A stretch of DNA of 64,000 nucleotides from an uncultured Pseudomonas sp. (GCF_946885955.1 NZ_CAMPHI010000010.1:1-64000); one strand, 5' to 3'. Positions 35,975 to 45,162 are shown, counted from the first letter of the stretch. Notes: generated by a model from the sequence alone, not told the origin. A program made the numbers and translations.

Positions 35975-38797
35975 ATGACAGTTGATACCGAGTGGATTGT
36001 GGATTTCTTTCGCCGGCAAGCACGTTTGGGCTTCGAAGAAGGCGACTACACGCGTACCCGCAATAGCTGTCGTGAACTCCTGCAATACCTGCCCGACGAT
36101 GCCGAGGCCTGGACCCTGCTTGGCGAAGCCGCCCTGGCCAGCCGCGACAGCGTGGCGGCCTTGCGCGCATTCGATCAACTGCTCGAACTGCAGCCGGACA
36201 ATGCCGACTATGCGATGAAGCTCGGCCAGGCCTGCCTGCAGGCTCAGGACTGGCCCGCGGCGGTCTCGGCGTTCAGGCAGGTGCTCGAGTTGCAACCCGA
36301 GCACGCCGGCGCCCAGGAGGCTCTGGCCCTTGTCGATCAATTGCAGGCGCGTCTGAACATCCTCGGTCAAAGCACCGGCGCTCAACCCAGGCGCAACGAT
36401 CCCTGCCCCTGCGGCAGCGGTCTCAAGTACAAGAAATGCTGCCTGGAAAAAAGCTCCCAGGCGATGATTCGGCAGCGCTTCGACCAGGCCTTCGCCGCAG
36501 AGCAATGGCAGCAGGTCATCGATCTTGGCGCCGAGCTGCAGCAAGCGCCGGATGAGGTTTGCCGGGCCCTGGCCCTGGCGCGTTATCAACTGTCCCAGCG
36601 CGCGCCGGCCTATCCATTGATCAAGGCCGCCTATCAACGCAATCCCGGCGATCTGGAGCTGCGCGCGGCCTTGGCCGACCTCGAACTCGATCAGGATGTC
36701 AGCCTGGCGCAGCGCCTGGCCGAGTCGGTGCTGGCGGCCGAGCCTGGAAGCTGGCGTGCGAGCCTGGTGCTGGCGGCCTGCCATGCGCGTTTTGGCCGGC
36801 CGCTGGAGTCGGAACGGGTGTTGCGCGAGTTGTTGCAGCACAACCCGGGTTGCGTCCTGGCCTGGCAACGCCTGAGTTACTTCCTGCGCAAGAATCAGCG
36901 TGTCGAGGACGACCTGGCGGCGATGCGCGAATGGACCCAGCGTTGCCCGGACAGCGCCGAAGCCTGGTGCCACTGCGGCATGTCCGCAGTGATGAATGGC
37001 GAGATCGAGGCCGGGCGCGAGTACCTGAACCGTGCCTTGGCATTGGACCCCAACAGCCACGAGGCGATGTGCTGGCTGGGGCAGTCCTATCAGCAGGAAC
37101 AGGATCCGCACCGGGCGTTGGAATACCTGGCGCGTGGCCTGCAGCTCAAGCCCGATTACCAGCCGGGTTGGAACATGCTCGGTGGCGTCTACCAGTCGGT
37201 GGGTCGCCAGCACGAGTCCGAGGGCTGCTTCATGCGCGCCCTGGCGATCGCGCCCCTGCAGCCGCTGGCCTGGAACAACCTGGCCAATACCTATCTGGAC
37301 GGCCATGTGCTCGACGAAGCCGAGCATGTCATGCAGGTCGCCTTGCAGCTCAATCCCGACGACCCCAGCCTGTGGAACAACCTGGGCAATATCCTCAGCG
37401 CCGGGCGCCGGCTCAAGGAAGCGCGCGAGGCCTTCCGCAAAACCCTGGAGGTTCACCCCGGCTACGAGCCGGTGCTGATCAACCTGGCCGGCGTCGAGTC
37501 GCACTTCGGCAACCTCGACCGCTCGATTTCGCTGCTGCGCCAGGTGCTCCATCTGCCGGGGTCGCGGACCAACTTGCTGTTCTTCGCCAACTACCACCCG
37601 GATTGGACCGGGGAGCAGGTGTTCGAGCTGTATCGCGAGGTCACCCGGCGTTTTCCTGATCGACTGTATTTCGACTATGCCAACAGCCTGGAGCCGCAGC
37701 GCCGGCTGCGCATCGGCTATGTCTCGCCAGATTTCCGTCATCACGTCTGCGCGTTGTTCATCGAACCCTTGCTGCGCAACCACGACCGCACCCAGGTCGA
37801 GCTCTTCGCCTATTCGCTGGTGCGCCGCGAGGATGCGGTGACCGAGCGCTTTATGGGTCATGTCGACCATTGGCGTCACTGCGTCGGCCTCAAGGACGAA
37901 GCGATTGCCGAGCGAATCCGCGAAGATGGTATCGATATCCTCGTCGATCTCGCCGGCCATACCGGCAACAACCGTTTGCAGGTCTTCGCGCTCAAGCCCG
38001 CGCCGGTACAGGTCAGCTGGTGGATGGGTTTCGCGTTCGGGACTGGCCTGGATCAGGTCGACTATTTCCTCGCCGACGAGCAGATGCTGCCGGCCGGTTG
38101 CGAATCCTCGTTCGCCGAGTCGCTGTGGCGTATGCCGGCACCCGCCGTGGCCTACTGCGCGCCTGCGCACATGCAGGCGGCCGAGGTGGGGCCGCTGCCG
38201 GCTTCGAGCAACGGCTATATCACCTTCGGCAGTTTGACCCGTCCGGTGCGCCTCAATCACCGGGTGATTCGCGCCTGGTCCGAGTTGCTCAAGCGCGTGC
38301 CGAATTCGCGGCTGATGCTCGACAGCGGCTCGTTTCAGGATGAGAGCCTGCGCGATCACTACGAGACCTTGTTCGCCGCCCAGGGCATCGAGCCGGAGCG
38401 CCTGCTGCTGGGCTATACCTCCCCGGCGACGGCCGCTTTGGCACAGATGGATATCGCCCTCGATTGTTTCCCGCACAACTCCGGCACTACGCTCTATGAA
38501 AGCCTGTGGATGGGCCTGCCGGTGGTCAGCCTGCGCGATCGTCCCTCGATGGGCCGGGTCGGCGCGCTGATCCTGCACGGCATGGGCCGCGACGAGTGGA
38601 TCGCCGACACCGAGCAAGAGTACCTCGACAAGTTGGTTGCCCTGGCCAGCGATGTGCCCGCCCTGGCAGCGATCCGCGCCGGGCTGCGCGAAGAGATGCG
38701 CGCGTCGCGGTTATGCGACGACGTCGATTTCACCCGCCGAATGGAAGCGACCTATCGGCAGATGTGGCAGCGCTACTGCGCAGGAGAACAAAAATGA
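35975..38797 (+). CDS. TPR/SEC-C/OGT-like glycosyltransferase (probable flagellin glycosyltransferase)
   Basis: This 940-residue protein is built in three parts. Two to three TPRs (about residues 40-125) are followed by a SEC-C zinc motif (RNDPCPCGSGLKYKKCC, residues 140-156). A long TPR superhelix spans about 160-560 (for example ALDPNSHEAMCWLGQSY and LNPDDPSLWNNLGNIL). The C-terminal GT41/SPINDLY-like catalytic half (about 575-925) has LRIGYVSPDFRHH, DILVDLAGHTGNNR, YITFGSLTRPVRLN, DCFPHNSGTTLYESLWMGLP and VSLRDRPSMGRVG. GT41 enzymes transfer a nucleotide-activated sugar to Ser/Thr. Position between flgL and fliC beside sugar genes suggests flagellin as target. The SEC-C insertion is unusual. 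The start has ACGGAAC upstream. It overlaps the next gene by 4 bases. Confidence 0.85.
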   Translation: MTVDTEWIVDFFRRQARLGFEEGDYTRTRNSCRELLQYLPDDAEAWTLLGEAALASRDSVAALRAFDQLLELQPDNADYAMKLGQACLQAQDWPAAVSAFRQVLELQPEHAGAQEALALVDQLQARLNILGQSTGAQPRRNDPCPCGSGLKYKKCCLEKSSQAMIRQRFDQAFAAEQWQQVIDLGAELQQAPDEVCRALALARYQLSQRAPAYPLIKAAYQRNPGDLELRAALADLELDQDVSLAQRLAESVLAAEPGSWRASLVLAACHARFGRPLESERVLRELLQHNPGCVLAWQRLSYFLRKNQRVEDDLAAMREWTQRCPDSAEAWCHCGMSAVMNGEIEAGREYLNRALALDPNSHEAMCWLGQSYQQEQDPHRALEYLARGLQLKPDYQPGWNMLGGVYQSVGRQHESEGCFMRALAIAPLQPLAWNNLANTYLDGHVLDEAEHVMQVALQLNPDDPSLWNNLGNILSAGRRLKEAREAFRKTLEVHPGYEPVLINLAGVESHFGNLDRSISLLRQVLHLPGSRTNLLFFANYHPDWTGEQVFELYREVTRRFPDRLYFDYANSLEPQRRLRIGYVSPDFRHHVCALFIEPLLRNHDRTQVELFAYSLVRREDAVTERFMGHVDHWRHCVGLKDEAIAERIREDGIDILVDLAGHTGNNRLQVFALKPAPVQVSWWMGFAFGTGLDQVDYFLADEQMLPAGCESSFAESLWRMPAPAVAYCAPAHMQAAEVGPLPASSNGYITFGSLTRPVRLNHRVIRAWSELLKRVPNSRLMLDSGSFQDESLRDHYETLFAAQGIEPERLLLGYTSPATAALAQMDIALDCFPHNSGTTLYESLWMGLPVVSLRDRPSMGRVGALILHGMGRDEWIADTEQEYLDKLVALASDVPALAAIRAGLREEMRASRLCDDVDFTRRMEATYRQMWQRYCAGEQK

Positions 38798-39567
38798 AGG
38801 CAGTCATTCTGGCCGGTGGCCTGGGCACGCGTATCAGCGAGGAATCGCACCTCAAACCGAAGCCGATGATCGAGATCGGCGGCAAGCCGATTCTCTGGCA
38901 CATCATGAAGCAGTACTCGGCCCATGGGATCCACGACTTCGTCATCTGCCTGGGTTACAAGGGCTACGCGATCAAGGATTTCTTCGCCAACTACTTCCTG
39001 CACACCTCGGACGTCACCTTCGACATGCGCAGCAACGAGATGGAAGTGCACCAGAACTACAGCGAGCCCTGGCGCGTGACCCTGGTCGACACCGGCGAGG
39101 ACACCATGACCGGCGGCCGGCTGAAGAGCGCCGGACGTTATCTGGATGCCGACGAGGCGTTCTGCTTCACCTATGGCGACGGTGTGTCCGACCTGGATAT
39201 CAGCGCCCTGGTGGCGTTCCACCAGGCCCATGGCAAGTACGCGACCGTTACCGCGGTGCAGCCGCCGGGCCGCTATGGCGCGCTGGAGCGGATCGGCGAT
39301 CAGGTCACCGGCTTTATCGAGAAGCCGCGCGGCGACGGCGGCTGGATCAATGGCGGGTTCTTCGTGCTGTCACCGAAAGTGCTGCCCTACATCGCCAGCC
39401 TCGACACCTCGTGGGAGGCCGAGCCGCTGACCCGCCTGGCGAGCGAAGGCCAATTGCAGGCGTTTCAGCACCAGGGCTTCTGGCACCCGATGGATACCCT
39501 GCGCGACAAGAACTACCTGGAACAACTGTGGACGAGCGGGGAGGCCCCGTGGAAACAGTGGAGCTGA
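38794..39567 (+). CDS. rfbF: Glucose-1-phosphate cytidylyltransferase (RfbF)
   Basis: This 257-residue nucleotidyltransferase makes CDP-glucose from CTP and glucose 1-phosphate. The start MKAVILAGGLGTRISEESHL is the conserved nucleotide-binding loop. KPKPMIEIGGKPILWHIMK, CFTYGDGVSDLD and GGFFVLSPKVL are RfbF hallmarks. The ATG at 38794 overlaps the previous stop (ATGA), and CAGGAG lies 7 bases upstream. First enzyme of the CDP-sugar cassette. Confidence 0.93.
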   Translation: MKAVILAGGLGTRISEESHLKPKPMIEIGGKPILWHIMKQYSAHGIHDFVICLGYKGYAIKDFFANYFLHTSDVTFDMRSNEMEVHQNYSEPWRVTLVDTGEDTMTGGRLKSAGRYLDADEAFCFTYGDGVSDLDISALVAFHQAHGKYATVTAVQPPGRYGALERIGDQVTGFIEKPRGDGGWINGGFFVLSPKVLPYIASLDTSWEAEPLTRLASEGQLQAFQHQGFWHPMDTLRDKNYLEQLWTSGEAPWKQWS

Positions 39568-40631
39568 GCCCGGCATTCTGGGCCGGCAAACGCGTCCTGC
39601 TCACCGGCCACAGCGGTTTCAAAGGCGGTTGGCTGGCGCTCTGGCTGCAAAGCTGGGGCGCCCAGGTCAGCGGCTTCGCCCTGGCGCCGTCGACCTCGCC
39701 GAACCTGTTCGAACTGGCGCGGGTGGGCGAGGGCATCGACAGCCATATCGGCGATTTGCGCGATCTCGCCACTGTGCAGCAGGTGATGGACAGCGTCCGG
39801 CCGGAGATCGTCTTGCACCTCGCCGCCCAGCCGCTGGTGCGCGAAGGCTACCGTGACCCGCTCGGCACCTACGCGAGCAATGTGATGGGCACCCTGCATC
39901 TGCTCGAAGCGGTGCGTCGAACCGGCGGCGTGCGCGCCTGCGTGCTGGTGACCACCGACAAGGTTTACGCCAACCACGAATGGCCCTGGCCGTATCGCGA
40001 GAACGAGGCCCTGGGCGGCCACGATCCCTATAGCAGTAGCAAAGCCTGTTGCGAACTGGTCGCGCAGTCCTTTGCCGCGTCCTATTTTCCGCCTGCCCGC
40101 TACGCCGAGCATGGCCTGGCAATGGCCACCGCGCGTGCCGGCAATGTCCTGGGTGGCGGTGACTTTGCCGCCGATCGGCTGGTACCCGACATTCTCGCCG
40201 CCTGGGATCGCGGCGAGCCGGTGACCCTGCGTTACCCGCAGGCGGTGCGCCCCTGGCAGCACGCGCTGGAGCCACTGGCCGGCTATCTGCAATTGGCCCA
40301 GGGGCTGTACGAGCAGGGCTGCGCCTTCTCCGGTGCCTGGAATTTCGGCCCCGCCGATAGCGATATGTGCACGGTGGGCGAGGTGGTCGAGCGCATGGCT
40401 CGGGGCTGGCCCCAGGCGCCGGGACTGATCGTCGAGCGCAGCGAGTTGCACGAGGCCGGGCTGCTACGCCTGGACAGCAGTCGTGCGCGCCAGTTGTTGG
40501 GTTGGCAGCCACGCTGGTCGTTGGACGACTGCCTGGCGCATACCCTGGATTGGCACCAGGCCTGGCAGCGTGGCGAGGACATGCGTGCGGTCAGCCTGGC
40601 GCAGTTGGCAACCTACCGGGGGGGCGTATGA
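39549..40631 (+). CDS. rfbG: CDP-glucose 4,6-dehydratase (RfbG)
   Basis: This 360-residue extended SDR converts CDP-glucose to CDP-4-keto-6-deoxyglucose. The Rossmann motif is GHSGFKGGW (residues about 20-28). LHLAAQPLVREGYRDPLGTY, VTTDKVY and the YSSSK catalytic motif are present, as are RAGNVLGGGDFAADRLVPD and RPWQHALEPLAGYL, all RfbG-specific. The start is a GTG at 39549 after GGGAGG, overlapping the end of rfbF by 19 bases. The frame is open far upstream but those codons lie in rfbF. Confidence 0.93.
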   Translation: METVELSPAFWAGKRVLLTGHSGFKGGWLALWLQSWGAQVSGFALAPSTSPNLFELARVGEGIDSHIGDLRDLATVQQVMDSVRPEIVLHLAAQPLVREGYRDPLGTYASNVMGTLHLLEAVRRTGGVRACVLVTTDKVYANHEWPWPYRENEALGGHDPYSSSKACCELVAQSFAASYFPPARYAEHGLAMATARAGNVLGGGDFAADRLVPDILAAWDRGEPVTLRYPQAVRPWQHALEPLAGYLQLAQGLYEQGCAFSGAWNFGPADSDMCTVGEVVERMARGWPQAPGLIVERSELHEAGLLRLDSSRARQLLGWQPRWSLDDCLAHTLDWHQAWQRGEDMRAVSLAQLATYRGGV

Positions 40632-41200
40632 GCGAATTGAATCTGCTCGCGCTGCCGTTGGCCGGGCTATTCAGCCTGCAACACAAGGTCCATGAGGACG
40701 AGCGTGGGCGCTTCGCCCGGTTGTTCTGCCAGGGCAGTCTGGCGGCGTTCGGCCAGTCGTTGCAGATTCGCCAGATCAACCATTCGCGCACCGCCCGGCG
40801 CGGCACCGTACGCGGCCTGCACTTTCAGTACCCACCGCATGCCGAGAGCAAGCTGATCACCTGTTTGCGCGGCGCGGTCTGGGATGTGGCGGTGGATTTG
40901 CGCCGTGACTCCGCGACTTTTTTGCACTGGCACGCCGAGCGTCTGCAAGCCGGCGACGGTCGCAGCCTGTTGCTCTCGCCAGGGTTCGCCCATGGCTTCC
41001 AGACGCTCGAGGACGATAGCGAATTGCTTTACCTGCATAGCGCCGACTACAGCCCCGAGCATGAGGGCGGGCTGTCGCCGAGCGATCCGCGCCTGGCGAT
41101 CGACTGGCCGCTGGCGATCGACAATCTGTCCGCGCGCGACGCGGCCCATCCATTGCTGGACGACAGCTTTCAAGGTGTGAGCCAAGGAGTCGAGTTATGA
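40628..41200 (+). CDS. dTDP-4-dehydrorhamnose 3,5-epimerase family protein (RmlC-like)
   Basis: This 190-residue cupin epimerase contains DERGRFARLFC, QINHSRTARRGTVRGLHFQYP (catalytic His in RGLHFQ), LITCLRGAVWDVAVDLR and LLSPGFAHGFQTLEDDSELLYLHS. In this operon its substrate is probably a CDP-4-keto-6-deoxyhexose and not dTDP-4-dehydrorhamnose, since the upstream genes make the CDP form. It overlaps rfbG and the next gene by 4 bases each. Confidence 0.88.
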   Translation: MSELNLLALPLAGLFSLQHKVHEDERGRFARLFCQGSLAAFGQSLQIRQINHSRTARRGTVRGLHFQYPPHAESKLITCLRGAVWDVAVDLRRDSATFLHWHAERLQAGDGRSLLLSPGFAHGFQTLEDDSELLYLHSADYSPEHEGGLSPSDPRLAIDWPLAIDNLSARDAAHPLLDDSFQGVSQGVEL

Positions 41201-42432
41201 ACTGCCGTGGTTGTGGGGCCGCGCTGCATCTGCCCTTGATCGATCTGGGTACCGCGCCGCCTTCCAACGCTTACCTGCGTCCTGAACAACTCGACCAGGC
41301 CGAGCAATGGGTGCCGTTGCGGGTATTGGTCTGCGACAGCTGCTGGCTGGTGCAGACCGAGGATTTTCGTTCCGCCGACAGCCTGTTCGATGCCGACTAC
41401 GCCTACTTCAGCTCCTACTCCAGCAGTTGGCTGGCGCATGCCGAGCGCTACGTGGCGCAGATGGTCGAGCGTTTCGGTTTGGATGCACAGAGCCGGGTGG
41501 TGGAGGTCGCCGCCAATGACGGCTACCTGCTGCAGTACGTGGCCCGGCGTGGCATTCCCTGCCTGGGCGTCGAACCGACCGCGAGCACGGCCCGTGCGGC
41601 TCGCGATAAAGGGCTGGAGATTCGCGAGCTGTTTTTCGGCGAGCAGACGGCTCAAGCCCTGGTGGCGGAGGGTTGGTCGGCCGATCTGATGGCGGCCAAT
41701 AACGTTCTGGCCCATGTGCCGGATATCAATGATTTCCTCAAGGGCTTCGCGATGCTGCTCAAGCCGAGCGGGGTGGCGACCTTCGAGTTTCCCCATTTGC
41801 TACGCCTGATGGCCGAGCAGCAATTCGACACGCTCTACCACGAACACTATTCCTACCTGTCCTTGACCGCCGTGCAGGCGCTGTGCGCGCGCAATGGCTT
41901 GGCGATCTTCGATGTCGAAGAGCTGCCGACCCACGGCGGATCGCTGCGAGTCTACGTGCAGCGGGCCGCATCGGCGCGCGCGGTTTCGCCTGCGGTCGCC
42001 GAGTTGCTGGTGCGCGAAGAGGCCGCGGGAGTCAAAACGGCTGCGTTCTACGCGACCCTGGCGCCGGCGGCCGAGCGCATCAAGCATGACCTGTTGGGGT
42101 TCCTGCTGCAGGCCAAGGCCGCAGGCAAGACGGTGGCCGCTTACGGCGCCGCGGCCAAGGGCAATACCTTGCTCAACTATGCTGGGGTACGCAGCGATCT
42201 GGTGGCCTGGGTGGCCGACGCCAACCCGCACAAGCAAGGCAAGTTCATGCCGGGCAGCCGCATCCCCATCGTCGATCCGGCGCGTATTGCCGCCGACAAG
42301 CCCGATTACCTGCTGGTGCTGCCATGGAATTTGCTGACCGAGGTAATGGAGCAGCAAAGGCAGGTCATTGATTGGGGCGGGAAATTTATTGTGGCGGTGC
42401 CGGAGCTGCGAGAATTTCCTCAGCTGGACTGA
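41197..42432 (+). CDS. SAM-dependent sugar C-methyltransferase
   Basis: This 411-residue enzyme is of the TylC3/NovU type. An N-terminal zinc-binding domain has CRGCG (residues 3-7) and CDSCW. A class I SAM domain follows (VVEVAANDGYLLQYV, GVEPTAS, NNVLAHVPDINDFL). EHYSYLSL and HGGSLRVYV precede the C-terminal Methyltransf_14 domain (AYGAAAKGNTLLN; KQGKFMPGSRIPI). Such enzymes add a methyl group at C3 of 4-keto-deoxysugar nucleotides, making branched sugars. It is coupled by ATGA to the epimerase. Confidence 0.9.
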   Translation: MNCRGCGAALHLPLIDLGTAPPSNAYLRPEQLDQAEQWVPLRVLVCDSCWLVQTEDFRSADSLFDADYAYFSSYSSSWLAHAERYVAQMVERFGLDAQSRVVEVAANDGYLLQYVARRGIPCLGVEPTASTARAARDKGLEIRELFFGEQTAQALVAEGWSADLMAANNVLAHVPDINDFLKGFAMLLKPSGVATFEFPHLLRLMAEQQFDTLYHEHYSYLSLTAVQALCARNGLAIFDVEELPTHGGSLRVYVQRAASARAVSPAVAELLVREEAAGVKTAAFYATLAPAAERIKHDLLGFLLQAKAAGKTVAAYGAAAKGNTLLNYAGVRSDLVAWVADANPHKQGKFMPGSRIPIVDPARIAADKPDYLLVLPWNLLTEVMEQQRQVIDWGGKFIVAVPELREFPQLD

Positions 42433-42463
42433 GAAGTGCCGCATCATTATTCAGGAGTGAAAA

Positions 42464-43210
42464 ATGGCTAATTTTATTACCGAAGAATTCTATGGCGTCA
42501 TGGATAAGAAGATGTTCTCCGAAGGGATGTCGAGTGCCATTAATTCGCTCACTCCCGATGGTATTTTTGCCGGAGACAATCTTCTTACTTGGTCACGGAG
42601 TCTGGGTTTTCTGCAGGATAAGGACTTCGCTTCGGCAGTTGACAACAATCATCCCGATCGCCAGGAGTTGTCGCTGGTCTGGCGCCTGAACACACTGTGC
42701 TGGGCGGCGCGGCAGTGCAGTCAGCTCTCGGGCGACTTTGTTGAGGCTGGCGTTTATAAAGGGTTTACGGTCAAGGTTATTTGCGATTATCTAAATTTCA
42801 ATTCGATGGATCGGGATTATTACTTGTATGACGTTTTCCATCATTCCGCTGAAATGGAACACCCTGAGTTGTCGGCGCATTCCGATAGTCTCTATGAGAC
42901 GGTGTGTGCGCGTTTCCAGAATTATCCGCGGGTGAAAATAATTCAGGGCTTGGTGCCTGAATCCTTCAAGAAGGGGATTCCGGAAAAGATCGCGTTCATG
43001 CATATCGATATGAATAACGCGACCGCGGAAGTGGCTGTCCTGGATGCTTTGTATGAACGCTTGGTGCCAGGGGGAATGATCGTTTTCGACGATTACGGCT
43101 GGATATTTTATGAGGAGCAGAAGCTGGCCGAGGATGCCTGGTTGGCCGAACGCTATTTCGAGCGAATTCTTGAATTGCCCACCGGCCAAGGTCTGCTGGT
43201 CAAACCCTGA
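42464..43210 (+). CDS. TylF/MycF-type O-methyltransferase-like protein
   Basis: This 248-residue protein of the macrocin-O-methyltransferase family has GDFVEAGVYKGFTVKVICDY (SAM site), YLYDVFHH, KIAFMHIDMNNATAEVAVLD with metal-coordinating acidic residues, and GGMIVFDDYGW. It would O-methylate a sugar or a related group. Its base composition and codon use are markedly more AT-rich than the neighbours on both sides, which suggests recent acquisition. A GGAGTG lies before the ATG. The acceptor is unknown. Confidence 0.82.
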   Translation: MANFITEEFYGVMDKKMFSEGMSSAINSLTPDGIFAGDNLLTWSRSLGFLQDKDFASAVDNNHPDRQELSLVWRLNTLCWAARQCSQLSGDFVEAGVYKGFTVKVICDYLNFNSMDRDYYLYDVFHHSAEMEHPELSAHSDSLYETVCARFQNYPRVKIIQGLVPESFKKGIPEKIAFMHIDMNNATAEVAVLDALYERLVPGGMIVFDDYGWIFYEEQKLAEDAWLAERYFERILELPTGQGLLVKP

Positions 43211-43253
43211 TTGCCCTGATTAAAGCCTGAAGTGCTGGAGTGTACGAGACGGT

Positions 43254-44162
43254 ATGAGGCGAATTCTGCTGACGGGTGCCGGAGGCTTTGTTGGACGCCA
43301 GGTGCTCCAACAACTTGCGGATGGAAAGCGCGAGGTGCATGCGGTTTATAGCCGACATCAGCGAGTGGACGATGGGGCTGAGGGCTGTACAGCGCATGTC
43401 GTCGATCTGCTGGAGCCAGGGGCTGCCGCCCGCTTGATGGCAGTCGTTCGCCCCGATCGTTTGTTGCACCTGGCTTGGTGTGCCAAGCCAGGGGTCTACT
43501 GGACTTCACCGGAGAATATCGGTTGGGTACGCGCGACCCTGGAGCTGCTGGAGGCCTTCCAGCGCCACGGCGGCGAGCAGGCCGTGCTGGTCGGCAGCTG
43601 CGCCGAATACGACTGGAGCGGTGAGGGCATCTGTCGGGAGTATGAAACGCCCCTGCAGCCGGCGACGCCCTATGGGCAATGCAAGAATGCCACCCGCGAA
43701 CTAGCCGAGCTGTTTGGCCAGCTGCACGGCCTGCCGGTGGCCTGGGCGCGGATCTTCCATGCCTATGGTCCCCATGAGGCCCCGGGCCGCCTGGTGCCGG
43801 CAGTGCTCACCGCGCTGCTCAAGGGCGAGCCGGCGCGCTGCTCCCATGGTGAGCAGTTGCGTGACCTGCTGCATGTGGCGGATGTGGCCTCGGCCCTGGT
43901 GCAACTGCTGAATGTGAAGGCCGAAGGGGCTTTCAATATCGGGGGCGGTCGCCCGATACGCCTGCGCGAGGTCATCGAATACCTGGCCAGGCGGCTGAAT
44001 GCCGAGCATCTGCTGCAATTCGGGGCGATCCCGGTTGCGGCCAACGATCCGCCGCTGCTGATCGCCGACAACCAGCGTCTGCTGGCGACCGGCTGGCGGC
44101 CGCGGTTCGATCTACACAGTGGTTTGGACGACGCCCTGGCCTGGTGGCGTGGGCAAATTTAA
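43254..44162 (+). CDS. NAD(P)-dependent epimerase/dehydratase (4-ketoreductase-like SDR)
   Basis: This 302-residue extended SDR has the Rossmann motif GAGGFVGRQV (residues 8-17) and LLHLAW. GSCAEYDW, the YGQCK catalytic Tyr/Lys pair, RIFHAYGPHEAPGRLVPAV and RDLLHVADVASAL are present. In this cassette it most likely reduces the C4 keto group of the CDP-sugar. Composition returns to GC-rich after the preceding AT-rich gene. Confidence 0.85.
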   Translation: MRRILLTGAGGFVGRQVLQQLADGKREVHAVYSRHQRVDDGAEGCTAHVVDLLEPGAAARLMAVVRPDRLLHLAWCAKPGVYWTSPENIGWVRATLELLEAFQRHGGEQAVLVGSCAEYDWSGEGICREYETPLQPATPYGQCKNATRELAELFGQLHGLPVAWARIFHAYGPHEAPGRLVPAVLTALLKGEPARCSHGEQLRDLLHVADVASALVQLLNVKAEGAFNIGGGRPIRLREVIEYLARRLNAEHLLQFGAIPVAANDPPLLIADNQRLLATGWRPRFDLHSGLDDALAWWRGQI

Positions 44163-44193
44163 TTCTCGATAGGATTCTCGATAGGAGCAGGAC

Positions 44194-44961
44194 ATGAAAC
44201 TGACGGTCGATACCGATAACAACAAGCTGATCCTCGACGAGCAGGGCGCCGTTCGCGAGCTGGAGCTCTATACCGACGAGGCCTTCGAGCTGCTGAGTCA
44301 TGAGTGGGTGCGTCTGGGCTGGAATCAGAAGTACCCCTATACCTTCTCGTGGATGGGTCGCCCGGTCATCCAGTTGCCGGAAGACATGATTCGCATCCAG
44401 GAGGTCATCTATCAGGTCAAGCCTGATGTGGTGATCGAAACCGGTATCGCCCACGGCGGCTCGCTGATCTATTACGCCAGCCTGTTCAAGGCCATGGGCA
44501 AGGGCCGGGTGATCGGTGTGGACATAGAAATCCGCCCGCACAACCGCAAGGCCATCGAAGAGCACGAGCTGTTCGAATACCTGACCCTGATCGAAGGCAG
44601 CTCGATCGCCGACGAGGTCGTCGCTCAGGTTCAGGCGCTGGTCAAACCAGGCGAGAAGGTATTGGTGATCCTCGATTCCAACCACACCTATGCCCATGTC
44701 AGCGAAGAGCTGCGTCGCTATTCGCCGCTGGTTACACCCGGCTCCTATATCGTCTCTACCGATGGCGTGATGCGCGACCTGACCGACGTACCGCGCGGTA
44801 ACCCGGGCTGGGGCAAGGACAATCCGTCCCAGGCGGCGATCGATTTCGCCAAGGACAATACGCAGTTCGTTATCGAACAGCCGGGCTGGCCGTTCAATGA
44901 AAGCAGCTTGAGCAAGAACATCACCCACTGGCCCAATGCCTGGTTGAAGCGCCTTTCCTGA
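44194..44961 (+). CDS. CmcI/cephalosporin-hydroxylase family methyltransferase-like protein
   Basis: This 255-residue protein has the CmcI-family patterns MGRPVIQLPEDMIRIQEVIY, VVIETGIAHGGSLIYYASL (SAM-binding), IGVDIEIRPHNRKAIEEH, VLVILDSNHTYAHVSEELR and STDGVMRDLTDVPRG. Family members named hydroxylases are in fact mostly SAM-dependent O-methyltransferases for sugars, such as rhamnosyl O-methyltransferase. A role in decorating the flagellin glycan is inferred from position. It is the last gene before the flagellins. Confidence 0.85.
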   Translation: MKLTVDTDNNKLILDEQGAVRELELYTDEAFELLSHEWVRLGWNQKYPYTFSWMGRPVIQLPEDMIRIQEVIYQVKPDVVIETGIAHGGSLIYYASLFKAMGKGRVIGVDIEIRPHNRKAIEEHELFEYLTLIEGSSIADEVVAQVQALVKPGEKVLVILDSNHTYAHVSEELRRYSPLVTPGSYIVSTDGVMRDLTDVPRGNPGWGKDNPSQAAIDFAKDNTQFVIEQPGWPFNESSLSKNITHWPNAWLKRLS

Positions 44962-45162
44962 TTCCGCTTGGCCGCCGCGCTTGGCCGGCGGCCATTCCTC
45001 TCCCCCGGCGTCTATGCGCCTCGTCTTCTTCTGCTTCCTGATTTTCGTCCTCTTTCCTCTCTCTGTGCTCCGGGTGCTCGATCCGGACCGGCCAGGCATT
45101 GCCTGTTTACCCTCAGATAGTTGTGCAGTGCCATAGCCTCGCGTCTGGGTGCGCTGTCGATG
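44962..45162. other. Intergenic region downstream of the glycan genes
   Basis: A pyrimidine-rich stretch (45000-45065) and short open frames without start signals are seen. I recognise no terminator or gene. The fliC1 control region begins to its right. Confidence 0.5.

Noticed and set aside
35942..38617. Long minus-strand open frame (891 codons) opposite the TPR glycosyltransferase
   Set aside because: It is an exact antisense shadow of a GC-rich gene with clear domains. Its translation has no recognisable motif and is rich in His/Gln/Arg, as antisense frames of high-GC genes usually are.
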